A DNA stretch of 14,981 nucleotides from Aliterella sp. RAGGC_92 (GTDB taxonomy: Bacteria; Cyanobacteriota; Cyanobacteriia; Cyanobacteriales; Chroococcidiopsidaceae), in assembly GCA_030826005.1 (NCBI GenBank), contig JAPJOW010000102.1, forward strand, positions 1 through 14,981, given 5' to 3'. The stretch's first letter is position 1. Each line of letters begins with the position of its first letter. Under the pieces are notes generated by a model, which saw only the letters and a program-made list of their open reading frames with translations, was not told where the DNA came from and did not search any database. The position numbers and the translations under genes are program-made. Below, piece after piece: positions 1-6,487 of this stretch.

Positions 1-24
1 GAAACCAGTTCGTTTCCTTGTTCT

Positions 25-73
25 TAACTTAACCCCTTTATTTAGTTTTGTAAAGCCGCTCTAAGTTAAGTTA
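25..73. repeat. 9-bp inverted repeat downstream of the HIT gene
   Basis: TAACTTAAC at 25-33 pairs perfectly with GTTAAGTTA at 65-73 across a 31-nt loop, just beyond the stop codon of the minus-strand HIT gene. It is AT-rich and no clear U-run follows on the minus strand, so a terminator role is only a possibility. The rest of 1-106 shows no gene. Confidence 0.25.
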
Positions 74-106
74 TGTTATGCAAGAGATTAGTTTTTCTTA
101 TATCAC

Positions 107-457
107 TTAACCGGGGGGCCAAGTCATTTGTCTACCGCCCAAAATGTGTAAGTGGATGTGAGACACTGTTTGACCGCCATCATTACCAGTATTAATGACT
201 AAGCGGTAGCCATTGTTAAGTCCCGCAGATAGAGCAATCTGTTGCGCCGTCAACAGCAAGTGACCCATTAAGTTTTGGTTTTGGGGTGTAGTTTCCGCCA
301 AAGATTTAATTGGTTGCTTGGGAATTAATAAAATGTGGACGGGTGCTTGAGGATGAATATCTTTAAAAGCGATCGCCAAGTCATCCTCATAAACAATATC
401 TGCGGGTATTTCCCGACGAATAATTTTGCTAAAAATTGTCTCTGTAGTTTCACTCAT
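107..457 (-). CDS. hinT: HIT family protein (HinT-type purine nucleoside phosphoramidase)
   Basis: A complete 116-residue protein, the usual length of HINT-branch histidine triad proteins. The triad motif HIHLHILGG places histidines at 100, 102 and 104. By analogy with human HINT1, the middle one (H102) is the nucleophile that takes the AMP group. H41 in the N-terminal half and N89 before the triad also fit the family, and the C-terminal QMTWPPG matches the conserved HINT tail. Known members are small soluble cytoplasmic dimers that hydrolyse AMP-lysine and similar phosphoramidates; their physiological role in cyanobacteria is unclear. The ATG at 457 gives the canonical family N-terminus (ETIFSKIIRREIPADIVYEDD). 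The gene is divergent from comM with 55 bp between the start codons. The family call is very secure; the substrate is not shown by the sequence. Confidence 0.95.
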   Translation of the reverse strand: MSETTETIFSKIIRREIPADIVYEDDLAIAFKDIHPQAPVHILLIPKQPIKSLAETTPQNQNLMGHLLLTAQQIALSAGLNNGYRLVINTGNDGGQTVSHIHLHILGGRQMTWPPG

Positions 458-512
458 GCAGATTCACTGGTATTTCTGCTAGAGATTTTAAATGTTTATG
501 GCAATGAAATAA
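458..512. promoter_or_regulatory. Divergent promoter region between hinT and comM
   Basis: Only 55 bp separate the two divergent start codons, so promoters for both genes must lie here or within the opposite coding sequence. I see no convincing -35/-10 pair and no good Shine-Dalgarno before the comM ATG. The regulatory role is inferred from geometry. Confidence 0.35.
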
Positions 513-2039
513 ATGTTAGCCAGAGTATGGAGTGCAGCAATTGTTGGGATTGATGCCGTTAAAGTAGGCGTGGAAGTTGATGTATCTGGTGGTTTACCAG
601 CAATTGTGCTAGTAGGATTGCCCGATACCGCCGTTCAAGAATCCCGCGAACGAGTAAAAGCTGCAATGAAAAATGCTGGATATGCTTTTCCCTTAAAAAA
701 AATAATTATTAATCTCACCCCGGCAGATTTACGCAAAGAAGGGCCGAGCTTTGACTTACCAATTAGTGTCGGGATTATGGCAGCTTCCGAGCAGGTAAGC
801 GCTCAGTTACTTGGAGACTGTCTATTTTTAGGCGAAGTTTCTCTAGATGGCACGCTGCGCCCAGTATCGGGAGTTTTACCCATCGCGGCGGCGGCAAAAA
901 AGTTAGGTATTACTAGCTTAGTTGTGCCTTTTGACAACGCCCAAGAAGCGGCGGTAGTTGCAGGACTAGAGGTGTATGGTTTTAAATATTTGTCAGAAGT
1001 AGCAACTTTTTTAAATCAACCAGAACGCTATTATCCAGTCAAGCTAGACGAAACCGAGTCCATAACAGCCCCTTTAAATATTCCAGATTTAAAAGATGTC
1101 AAAGGACAAAATCACGCTCGCAGAGCTTTAGAAATAGCGGCGGCGGGAGGACATAATTTAATTTTTGTCGGCCCGCCTGGAAGTGGGAAAACAATGTTAG
1201 CTAGGCGCTTACCAGGAATTTTGCCGCCTTTAAGCTTTGAGGAGTCGCTAGAAGTAACACAAGTTCACTCGGTAGCAGGATTATTAAAAAATCGCGGCTT
1301 ATTAGTACGCGATCGCCCTTTTCGCAGTCCGCACCACTCCGCCTCTGGCCCGGCTTTAGTTGGGGGCGGTAGTTTCCCCCGTCCTGGGGAAATATCTTTA
1401 GCTCATAGAGGTATTTTATTTTTAGACGAATTAACCGAATTTAAGCGCGACGTGCTGGAATTTTTGCGCCAGCCTTTAGAAGATGGCTATGTAACCGTAT
1501 CGCGCACTCGTCAATCGGTGATGTTTCCCGCACAATTTACCTTAGTTGCCAGCACAAACCCTTGTCCCTGCGGCTATTTTGGCGATACTATCGTTTCTTG
1601 CAGTTGTTCGCCTCGGCAGAGAGAACAGTATTGGGCAAAGCTCTCAGGCCCGTTGATGGATAGGATAGATTTGCAAGTTGCTGTTAATCGGTTAAAGCCA
1701 GAAGAAATTACTACGCAACCAAAAGGAGAAGCATCCCAAGCTGTCCGCCTCCGGGTCAAACAAGCCCGCGACCTGGCTTACAATCGCTTTAAGATTGAAA
1801 CTAACATCCGTTGCAATGCAGCAATGCAAAGCCGTCATTTACAGCAGTGGTGCGCCCTTGATGAATCTAGCCGCAACTTATTAATTGTAGCAATTCGCAA
1901 ACTTGGATTATCAGCAAGAGCCAGCGATCGCATACTTAAAGTAGCAAGAACTATTGCGGATTTAGCCGGGGAAGAAAATTTATTAGCAAGCCACGTTGCC
2001 GAGGCTATTCAGTACCGAACTATAGATCGGATGCAGTAA
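513..2039 (+). CDS. comM: ComM/YifB family Mg-chelatase-like AAA+ ATPase
   Basis: 508 residues, the normal full length for this family. The N-terminal ChlI/Lon-protease-like domain (about 1-170) begins with the characteristic MLARVWSAAIVGIDA and contains VGLPDTAVQESRERV. The AAA+ core follows, with Walker A GPPGSGKT at 220-227, Walker B ILFLDE at 301-306, and the cysteine-rich NPCPCGYFGD...CSCSP segment usual in ComM. The Mg-chelatase C-terminal domain covers about 410-505. In Vibrio and Haemophilus, ComM is a hexameric helicase that promotes branch migration during integration of transformed DNA; many non-competent bacteria also keep it. A role in recombination here is by homology. An in-frame stop lies directly before the ATG at 513 (atg aaa taa atg), so this is the earliest possible ATG. 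All motifs are intact. Confidence 0.95.
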   Translation: MLARVWSAAIVGIDAVKVGVEVDVSGGLPAIVLVGLPDTAVQESRERVKAAMKNAGYAFPLKKIIINLTPADLRKEGPSFDLPISVGIMAASEQVSAQLLGDCLFLGEVSLDGTLRPVSGVLPIAAAAKKLGITSLVVPFDNAQEAAVVAGLEVYGFKYLSEVATFLNQPERYYPVKLDETESITAPLNIPDLKDVKGQNHARRALEIAAAGGHNLIFVGPPGSGKTMLARRLPGILPPLSFEESLEVTQVHSVAGLLKNRGLLVRDRPFRSPHHSASGPALVGGGSFPRPGEISLAHRGILFLDELTEFKRDVLEFLRQPLEDGYVTVSRTRQSVMFPAQFTLVASTNPCPCGYFGDTIVSCSCSPRQREQYWAKLSGPLMDRIDLQVAVNRLKPEEITTQPKGEASQAVRLRVKQARDLAYNRFKIETNIRCNAAMQSRHLQQWCALDESSRNLLIVAIRKLGLSARASDRILKVARTIADLAGEENLLASHVAEAIQYRTIDRMQ

Positions 2040-2078
2040 CTGCTGTATCGCTTATAAATTTATTGGGGTAGCGACTAA

Positions 2079-2627
2079 ATGAAACTAATTACTTTAACTT
2101 TAATGACGATTGTTTCTAGTTTATCGGTAACTTTTGTCAACGTCCCCAACCCGACTGCAATTACTTATGCCCAACAGATACTAAAGCGATCGCCTTGGCA
2201 GCAGTTTTCTTCTCCAGTGGGTAAGTTTACAATCTCAATGCCCGGCAAACCTATTCAAGAATCAAACACCGATCCCGATGGTTCGGTTACTCATAATTTT
2301 ACCGTTGTAAGTGGAGAAACTGTCTATTTAATTACTTACTCTGATTTAGTAGCAGAAGTCGAGCGAGTAAAACCCAGTGAGATTTTTGATGCGGTATGTA
2401 AAGGCTACGTAGCCGACGGTGATAAATTGGTTAATCAGCGTGAAATCCAACTAGGCAGATACCCTGGGCGATCGGTAGAGTTAAAATCAACCGATGGCAT
2501 GAATGGCAAAGCGAACATATACTTAATCGGCAATCGCTTGTATCAATTATTGCTTCTTAGCTCCGAAGTTGAGGAGGGAAAACAGTTTTTTGATTCATTT
2601 CAAATTACTAAAAAAAATAGCAAGTAG
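2079..2627 (+). CDS. Putative exported protein of unknown function
   Basis: A 182-residue protein. The N-terminus (MKLITLTLMTIVSSLSVTFV) is a hydrophobic signal-like segment, with a plausible cleavage site near ITYA/QQ at about residue 31. The mature part begins with W-x-x-FSSPVGKFTISMPGKP, a pattern I associate with small cyanobacterial secreted or periplasmic proteins of unknown role, then a beta-rich stretch (VTHNFTVVSGETVYLITYSDL) and a conserved-looking end (IYLIGNRLYQLLLL...FFDSFQI). No catalytic motif is visible. It starts 39 bp after comM on the same strand; GGGG about 10 nt before the ATG may serve as ribosome binding site. Co-transcription with comM is possible, but the products suggest no shared job. 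Export is likely; the function is unknown. Confidence 0.75.
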   Translation: MKLITLTLMTIVSSLSVTFVNVPNPTAITYAQQILKRSPWQQFSSPVGKFTISMPGKPIQESNTDPDGSVTHNFTVVSGETVYLITYSDLVAEVERVKPSEIFDAVCKGYVADGDKLVNQREIQLGRYPGRSVELKSTDGMNGKANIYLIGNRLYQLLLLSSEVEEGKQFFDSFQITKKNSK

Positions 2628-2693
2628 TTTTAAAGTTATCTATAGCAATAGCAATCCTAGATCGGTTGTCAACAATAAAAAGGTTTCGCCCCC

Positions 2694-2723
2694 TAGCCCC
2701 CGTTTCTTGGGCGTTGGGGGCTA
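2694..2723. repeat. C-rich/G-rich palindromic element
   Basis: TAGCCCCC at 2694-2701 pairs perfectly with GGGGGCTA at 2716-2723 around a 14-nt loop, 66 bp after the stop of the exported-protein gene. Elements of the type GCCCCCTAGCCCCC...GGGGGC are scattered through many cyanobacterial genomes. It could act as a transcription terminator stem, but no U-run follows. The 12-mer GCCCCCTAGCCC at 2688-2699 also occurs inside the CRISPR-like repeat at 8499. Confidence 0.6.
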
Positions 2724-2812
2724 TCTATACTTCAGAACTCAATTACGTTTGCAATATCAAGGGTCGAGTTTATTAGTAGTGCATTGAGCAGTCTTTTCTA
2801 ACAACATTAGCT

Positions 2813-2861
2813 CCTTCGCCCGAACAAGTCACGAACTCCTCTAATCAGTTTCATTGATATA
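2813..2861 (+). promoter_or_regulatory. Duplicated promoter-like element, copy 1
   Basis: Matches 6359-6407 at 38 of 49 positions without a gap. The order is the small inverted repeat TTCGCCCGAA (2815-2824), then CGAACT (2832-2837), then TTGATATA (2854-2861), with 18 nt between CGAACT and GATATA. That layout suits a promoter with a GAAC-type -35, as used by ECF sigma factors, plus an upstream operator. It ends 109 bp before the start of the 172-residue protein gene. The similarity is directly visible; the sigma-factor assignment is inference. Confidence 0.5.
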
Positions 2862-2920
2862 TGTAGAAACACTGCACAGTGCTGTAGGCAAATGAGTTTG
2901 ATTAAGTTTCATATATCAAT
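2853..2920. repeat. Nested inverted repeats at the presumed transcription start
   Basis: ATTGATATATG (2853-2863) and CATATATCAAT (2910-2920) are perfect 11-bp inverted copies. Between them lies a second palindrome, CACTGCACAGTG (2870-2881). The left arm includes the presumed -10 of the promoter-like element. The structure could be an operator pair or a leader hairpin of the 2971 gene. Confidence 0.5.
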
Positions 2921-2970
2921 AGACCGTAACAAGCATCGGATCGCGAAAGCTGTTGCCAACATAGGTAATC

Positions 2971-3489
2971 ATGATTTTAAACACTACGCCGACTTGGGAG
3001 CAACTGTTAGAAATTGCTCAAAATCGCACTCCCCAAAGGCGAGTGCGTAGACCCGGACAATCGCCGTTTACCGTATCCATTCCTAGCCGCTTGCATAAAC
3101 TGCCATTAGAACCTAGCTTGAGAGAAATATCTCAAGATCGAGCAGAAGCAGCAGAGTGGTTAAGCGACAATCATGAAGCTGCAATCAGAGACATTCTTAA
3201 AAACTCTGAAGTACATCTAGCTACCAGTAAAGATGTTGCCGCCGTCAATACAGCGATCGTTGAGTTTCATCTCAAACTACTTGCAGATTATTTACTGCAT
3301 AGCGAACGAACCTTAATAATTAGGGATGGCGTGGATGGTAAAGAGAATATTGACCCGCTCTTTTCTAAGGTGGGAAAAGTCGCCCTTGCCTATGTGAGAA
3401 ATCGCATCTGTGCGCCGCGCGATATGAGCGCAGGTGCAGCAATTGCCTTTCGAGCCGCCGCCGATCAATTACTAGCATCGCTCTATTAG
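2971..3489 (+). CDS. Conserved-looking hypothetical protein (172 aa)
   Basis: I do not recognise this protein firmly. It is soluble, has no signal peptide or membrane segment, and is probably mostly alpha-helical after residue 45. The N-terminus is basic (RTPQRRVRRPGQ, about 18-29). The C-terminal third, DPLFSKVGKVALAYVRNRICAPRDMS...AAIAFRAAADQLL, faintly recalls the C-terminal helices of cyanobacterial glutathione S-transferase-like proteins (a PRDM-x-AA pattern), but there is no thioredoxin fold or CxxC before it, so I do not assign that function. Translation starts at the only nearby ATG, with a weak AGG 6 nt upstream. A promoter-like element shared with another small gene and a nested hairpin lie upstream, suggesting specific regulation. 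It is a real gene judging by length and protein-like composition. Confidence 0.7.
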   Translation: MILNTTPTWEQLLEIAQNRTPQRRVRRPGQSPFTVSIPSRLHKLPLEPSLREISQDRAEAAEWLSDNHEAAIRDILKNSEVHLATSKDVAAVNTAIVEFHLKLLADYLLHSERTLIIRDGVDGKENIDPLFSKVGKVALAYVRNRICAPRDMSAGAAIAFRAAADQLLASLY

Positions 3490-3531
3490 ATCGCTTACAA
3501 AATGTTTAATGTTTGATTTGATGTCTGAAAC

Positions 3532-3575
3532 TATAGCTTCCTACTGATAAGTTCTGAATTTATCCGAAAGCTATA
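3532..3575. repeat. 8-bp inverted repeat between two small genes
   Basis: TATAGCTT at 3532-3539 and AAGCTATA at 3568-3575 are perfect inverted copies separated by 28 nt. They lie after the 172-residue gene and before the 100-residue membrane protein gene. This could be a leader or terminator stem; no U-run is evident. Confidence 0.3.
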
Positions 3576-3657
3576 TGTCCCAAGTGAAAATATCCAACGA
3601 TCGGTTCTTGGCGGCTTTGTAGAACTTGTTAACTCGCAGTAAAAACAGGAGAAATTG

Positions 3658-3960
3658 ATGTTAGATAAAAATGCTAATACTACAACTAAATACAAGTCCC
3701 TAGAAGACCTTAACTTACTCAGTTTATGGTGGCAGAGTGGCACTGATTGGAGTTCGACTATTCAAGAGGAAATTCAAGCAGATACCAACCAACCGATTAT
3801 AGAAGATGAATTTCAACCTACAAGTAAAGTAGTTCTGCTCGGAGTTTTAGCAATTCTAGCTATATCAGTTATTACCGTAGGCGCTCAAGCTTCAGAAATT
3901 TATCATTCCGTGCAAAAAGTAGGGGTAAATTCATTTAAAGAGTTGATTTCCCAAGATTAA
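3658..3960 (+). CDS. Small single-pass membrane protein, unknown function
   Basis: About 100 residues from ATG 3658. AGGAG at 3647-3651 lies 6 nt upstream, which favours this ATG over the in-frame TTG at 3655. Residues 1-55 are polar and acidic (LEDLNLLSLWWQSGTDWSSTIQEEIQ). Then comes one hydrophobic segment, VVLLGVLAILAISVITVGA, at about 58-76, and a short tail of roughly 25 residues. This is the layout of a small bitopic membrane protein; orientation cannot be decided from sequence. I recognise no family. An inverted repeat followed by a T-rich run (4009-4024) ends the unit, so it is probably transcribed alone. The strong ribosome binding site and clear topology support a real gene. Confidence 0.65.
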   Translation: MLDKNANTTTKYKSLEDLNLLSLWWQSGTDWSSTIQEEIQADTNQPIIEDEFQPTSKVVLLGVLAILAISVITVGAQASEIYHSVQKVGVNSFKELISQD

Positions 3961-4008
3961 ATTTCTTGCATAATTGCTTTATTTGTCATGTTAGCAAGCC
4001 TGTACCAT

Positions 4009-4024
4009 CCTACAAGATTGTAGG
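4009..4024 (+). terminator. Probable intrinsic terminator of the small membrane protein gene
   Basis: CCTACAA and TTGTAGG form a 7-bp perfect stem (or 6 bp with an AGAT loop), followed directly by TTGTTTG. It sits about 50 bp after the stop codon at 3960. The stem is modest and the T-run is interrupted by G, so strength is uncertain. Confidence 0.55.
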
Positions 4025-4172
4025 TTGTTTGCATATTTCCGTTTAAGCGATCGCGATCGTTTGACTTTTGCCAGCAGTCTAAGTACCTGCGGATTGCCAA
4101 AACAATCGTTGCTTAAAGCTGCAACTTACTCTAAGCATTAGTTGTTAAAAGTCAAAACTTAGACATTCTGGC

Positions 4173-4248
4173 TGCCTAACGTAGGGTTATTACAGACTTA
4201 TGTTAGTCCAATGGCACATCTCTGCTATTGGATTAGTTGAGTTAGGCA
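4173..4248 (+). ncRNA. Candidate structured RNA with a 15-bp hairpin
   Basis: Bases 4202-4216 pair without interruption with 4223-4237, closing a 6-nt loop. Four of these pairs (4202-4237, 4203-4236, 4206-4233, 4213-4226) are G-U wobbles on the plus strand and would be C-A mismatches on the minus strand, which points to a plus-strand transcript. Outside this, TGCCTAAC (4173-4180) pairs perfectly with GTTAGGCA (4241-4248), leaving an asymmetric internal loop of 21 nt on the left and 3 nt on the right. I do not recognise a known riboswitch, 6S RNA or Yfr family. It could be a small RNA, an mRNA leader element, or a remnant of a mobile palindrome. Confidence 0.4.
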
Positions 4249-4383
4249 ATCGACTTGACACAGAAAGTTAAAGCATTTTCCCCCTTCAGTCTTCTACTGT
4301 GTAAATCGAGCGAATAGTTATTGAATTACAGCAATTTTTAGCTACTCCTCGATCGCAACATAGGTTTACATAGGGAGGATATT

Positions 4384-4464
4384 ATGAGCTTGCAAAGGAC
4401 AAAGAAGATAAATTTTAGTTACTGGTACGCGCGGGGTAGCTTGGTAGGGAGCTTTGCTAGTTAA
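4384..4464 (+). CDS. Possible 26-residue small protein or leader peptide
   Basis: ATG at 4384 is preceded by AGGGAGGA at a 4-nt spacing, the strongest ribosome binding site in the accessory region. The frame encodes a basic start (MSLQRTKKINFSYWYARG) and a short hydrophobic end (SLVGSFAS), then TAA. It stops 82 bp before the NB-ARC gene, which itself lacks a visible ribosome binding site, so it might be a leader ORF. No homolog is known to me, and a chance ORF is possible. Confidence 0.35.
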   Translation: MSLQRTKKINFSYWYARGSLVGSFAS

Positions 4465-4546
4465 CTGAGAGCGATCGCACGGTTAATGGATTTTTCACTC
4501 CAAGCAATTAAAAGCTTCTAAATAAGATTATCCCCAAAATTTAACT

Positions 4547-6277
4547 ATGAACCAAGAGGAAGCATTAAACAACATTGCGAAAGCTTTATCTCCAGAATCA
4601 CTCACTAAGCTACAAATAGATATTTTTCAGAGAGCCTGGAACAAGCAATCTTACTATAAGATGGCTGGAGAACTGAATCACGAGTACAGTTACATTAAAG
4701 ACGTTGGCGCGCAATTGTGGAAATTGCTATCGCAAGCATTAGGAATTCAAGTTACAAAACTGAATTTGCAGGATGCTTTGATGCAGTACGGGCAACATCA
4801 GCAAATGGGTAACATATCTGCATGGTCGAAGTGCAACCGTGTGGACTGGGGAGAAGCGGTTGATGTCTCTCGCTTTTGCGGGAGACAAGAACAATTAGAC
4901 ACCCTAAAGCAGTGGGTAATGCACGACCGTTGCCGATTAATTGCGATCGCCGGGATCGGTGGTATGGGCAAAACTATGTTAGTAACTCAACTTGCACGGC
5001 AACTTGCAAATACAGGTCAATTTGAAATCATTGTGTGGCGAAGTCTCTGGCAAGCTCCGTCCCTGTTTGATTTTGTCACAGACTTGATGAGTGCGATTGC
5101 AAAGGAGCAATTGTTGGTTCGCGTTGATGTTGCCATCCGTCAGTTACTAAAGCTGTTACGCTATCATCGCTGTTTGTTAATTCTAGATAACGTTGAGGCA
5201 GTTTTAGCTAGTAGCGAATTAGTAGGAACATACCGACCGGGATATGAAGACTATGAGTGGCTATTTCAGCAGTTAGGAGAAGGACACCATCAAAGTACCG
5301 TCTTGCTGACAACTCGTGAAATTCCCAAAGAAGTTACTATCCCAGAAGGAGCAACCGCCCCTGTACGCTTGCTGCGGCTAAAACCGTTGTCGGTTGAGGC
5401 TGGAAAAACAATTTTAGGTAATAAGGGGCTAATCCCAGCACAAGAGCAAGTGAAGGAATTAATCGAACGCTATCAAGGCAATCCGCGCGCCTTAGAGATT
5501 GTAGCAACGCCGCTCAAAGATTTATTTAACAACAATATTGCCGCTTTTTTAGCCCAAAACACTTTGTTATTTAAAGATATTCGCACTTTGCTAACCCAGC
5601 AGTTCGATCGTCTCAGCTTTTTAGAATGGCAAGTGATGTACTGGTTAGCTATCAATCAAGAAGCAGTAACCGCAGCACAGCTACAAGCGGATCTACAGCC
5701 CTCAATTTCTCTAGGGAAGTTGGGCGATGCTTTAGTATCCCTCGATAGGCGATCGCTAATTGAAAAGATCGAGCCAAACTTAGAGCAGCCTGTAGTTTTG
5801 TCTCCATTAGATGAAATCGGGTATATTCAGCAGCCTATGGTAATGGAATATGTTTTAGAACAATTGACCCATCGGGTATGCCAGGAAGTAAAGCAAGGGC
5901 AAATTGATTGCCTGAGAAGTCATGTTTTAATAAAAGCGCAGGCAAAAGACTATGTGCGAGATAATCAAAGGCGGCTCATTGTGCAACCTATCTTGACAAG
6001 ATTGCTAGAGGAGCAAGGTGGTAGCAGTAAAAATCTAGAGGAACGATTGCTGCAATTATTGAACTTTCAGCGATCGCCCGCACGATTGTTTGGGGGGTAT
6101 TTTACTGAAAATGCGATCGCTTTGCTGCGACAGCTTGGCACAGATTTAAGTCATTTAAACTTAAAAAGTTTAACAACTTGGCAGACATATTTGCCAATAG
6201 TAAATTTGTGTAAAATGAAATTTAGTCGTGCTGGCTTGAATGCCTTTGTTTGCACCCCAGCGAACGGTGATACTTAA
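4547..6277 (+). CDS. NB-ARC STAND ATPase without its WD40 propeller
   Basis: 576 residues. Residues 1-85 match the helical N-terminal domain typical of cyanobacterial NB-ARC proteins (LSPESLTKLQIDIFQRAWNK...GAQLWKLLSQALG), known as the vWA-MoxR-associated-protein N-terminal HTH. The NB-ARC core starts at about 98 with FCGRQEQL. It has P-loop GIGGMGKT at 136-143, the VWRSL motif, Walker B LLILDN at 210-215 and sensor-1 TTRE at 255-258. A winged-helix and helical part follows to about 560 (QQFDRLSFLEWQVMYWLAI; VMEYVLEQL). In relatives, the segment after SLTTWQTYLPIVNL leads into a WD40 propeller at a GxTLxVAFSPDG sequence. Here the protein ends at NGDT, at that junction, and no propeller-coding sequence follows in any frame to 6952. 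STAND proteins act as ATP-switched sensors in signalling or phage defence, and the propeller is the usual ligand-binding part. It may be a truncated gene or a deliberately short form. Confidence 0.88.
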   Translation: MNQEEALNNIAKALSPESLTKLQIDIFQRAWNKQSYYKMAGELNHEYSYIKDVGAQLWKLLSQALGIQVTKLNLQDALMQYGQHQQMGNISAWSKCNRVDWGEAVDVSRFCGRQEQLDTLKQWVMHDRCRLIAIAGIGGMGKTMLVTQLARQLANTGQFEIIVWRSLWQAPSLFDFVTDLMSAIAKEQLLVRVDVAIRQLLKLLRYHRCLLILDNVEAVLASSELVGTYRPGYEDYEWLFQQLGEGHHQSTVLLTTREIPKEVTIPEGATAPVRLLRLKPLSVEAGKTILGNKGLIPAQEQVKELIERYQGNPRALEIVATPLKDLFNNNIAAFLAQNTLLFKDIRTLLTQQFDRLSFLEWQVMYWLAINQEAVTAAQLQADLQPSISLGKLGDALVSLDRRSLIEKIEPNLEQPVVLSPLDEIGYIQQPMVMEYVLEQLTHRVCQEVKQGQIDCLRSHVLIKAQAKDYVRDNQRRLIVQPILTRLLEEQGGSSKNLEERLLQLLNFQRSPARLFGGYFTENAIALLRQLGTDLSHLNLKSLTTWQTYLPIVNLCKMKFSRAGLNAFVCTPANGDT

Positions 6278-6358
6278 AGCTAACTGCAAGAACGCTCTCT
6301 AAAATACCTAAGTAGGCGATCGCAGCAATTGCAGCTAACTTCTTAGATCGCGTTCGTA

Positions 6359-6407
6359 CCTTCGCCCGAAGAATTTCCGAACTACTTTTGCCATTTTCTT
6401 TGATATA
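6359..6407 (+). promoter_or_regulatory. Duplicated promoter-like element, copy 2
   Basis: The second copy of the element at 2813-2861 (38/49 identical, no gaps). TTCGCCCGAA is at 6361-6370, CGAACT at 6378-6383 and TTGATATA at 6400-6407; these three blocks are fully conserved between copies while the spacers differ. It ends 80 bp before the DUF4278 stub, so that stub is probably transcribed from here. The regulator is unknown. Confidence 0.5.
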
Positions 6408-6487
6408 ACTGAAAACAGTAATTTTGGCAGTTGGAGAGCCGCATCTTAAATAGGTTGTAAAAAGTCTTTTTACTCAGAGGAAAAGCC

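Larger units (their letters stand above)
2628..2970. other. 343-bp intergenic region
   Basis: No credible gene: the open frame crossing 2569-2787 is a shadow of the exported protein continuing into a palindrome. The stretch holds the palindrome at 2694-2723, the promoter-like element at 2813-2861 and the nested inverted repeat at 2853-2920, each listed separately. The last 50 bases before the next gene are featureless apart from a weak AGG at 2963-2965. Confidence 0.6.
3961..4546. other. 586-bp intergenic region
   Basis: No long coding frame. It contains the terminator of the membrane-protein gene (4009-4024), a HIP1 cluster near 4030, a folded-RNA candidate (4173-4248), a possible long-range ACACAG/CTGTGT pairing (4258-4263 with 4297-4302), and a 26-codon ORF with a strong ribosome binding site (4384-4464). 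The remainder is AT-rich with no recognised signal; the NB-ARC start codon at 4547 has no visible Shine-Dalgarno. Confidence 0.6.

Noticed and set aside
335..553. 72-codon plus-strand ORF over the hinT start
   Set aside because: Antisense to hinT and overlapping comM; the peptide is low-complexity shadow coding.
2569..2787. 72-codon ORF after the exported protein
   Set aside because: Begins inside the exported-protein gene in another frame and runs through the palindrome at 2694-2723; no ribosome binding site.
4255..4284. TTGACA at 4255-4260 as a -35 box
   Set aside because: No acceptable -10 at 16-18 nt; the same problem applies to TTGACA at 6643-6648.
4120..4310. 6S RNA (ssrS-like) for the hairpin region
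   Set aside because: The arms outside 4173-4248 pair only weakly (for example GTCAA with TTGAC), and the large central bubble typical of 6S RNA is not formed.
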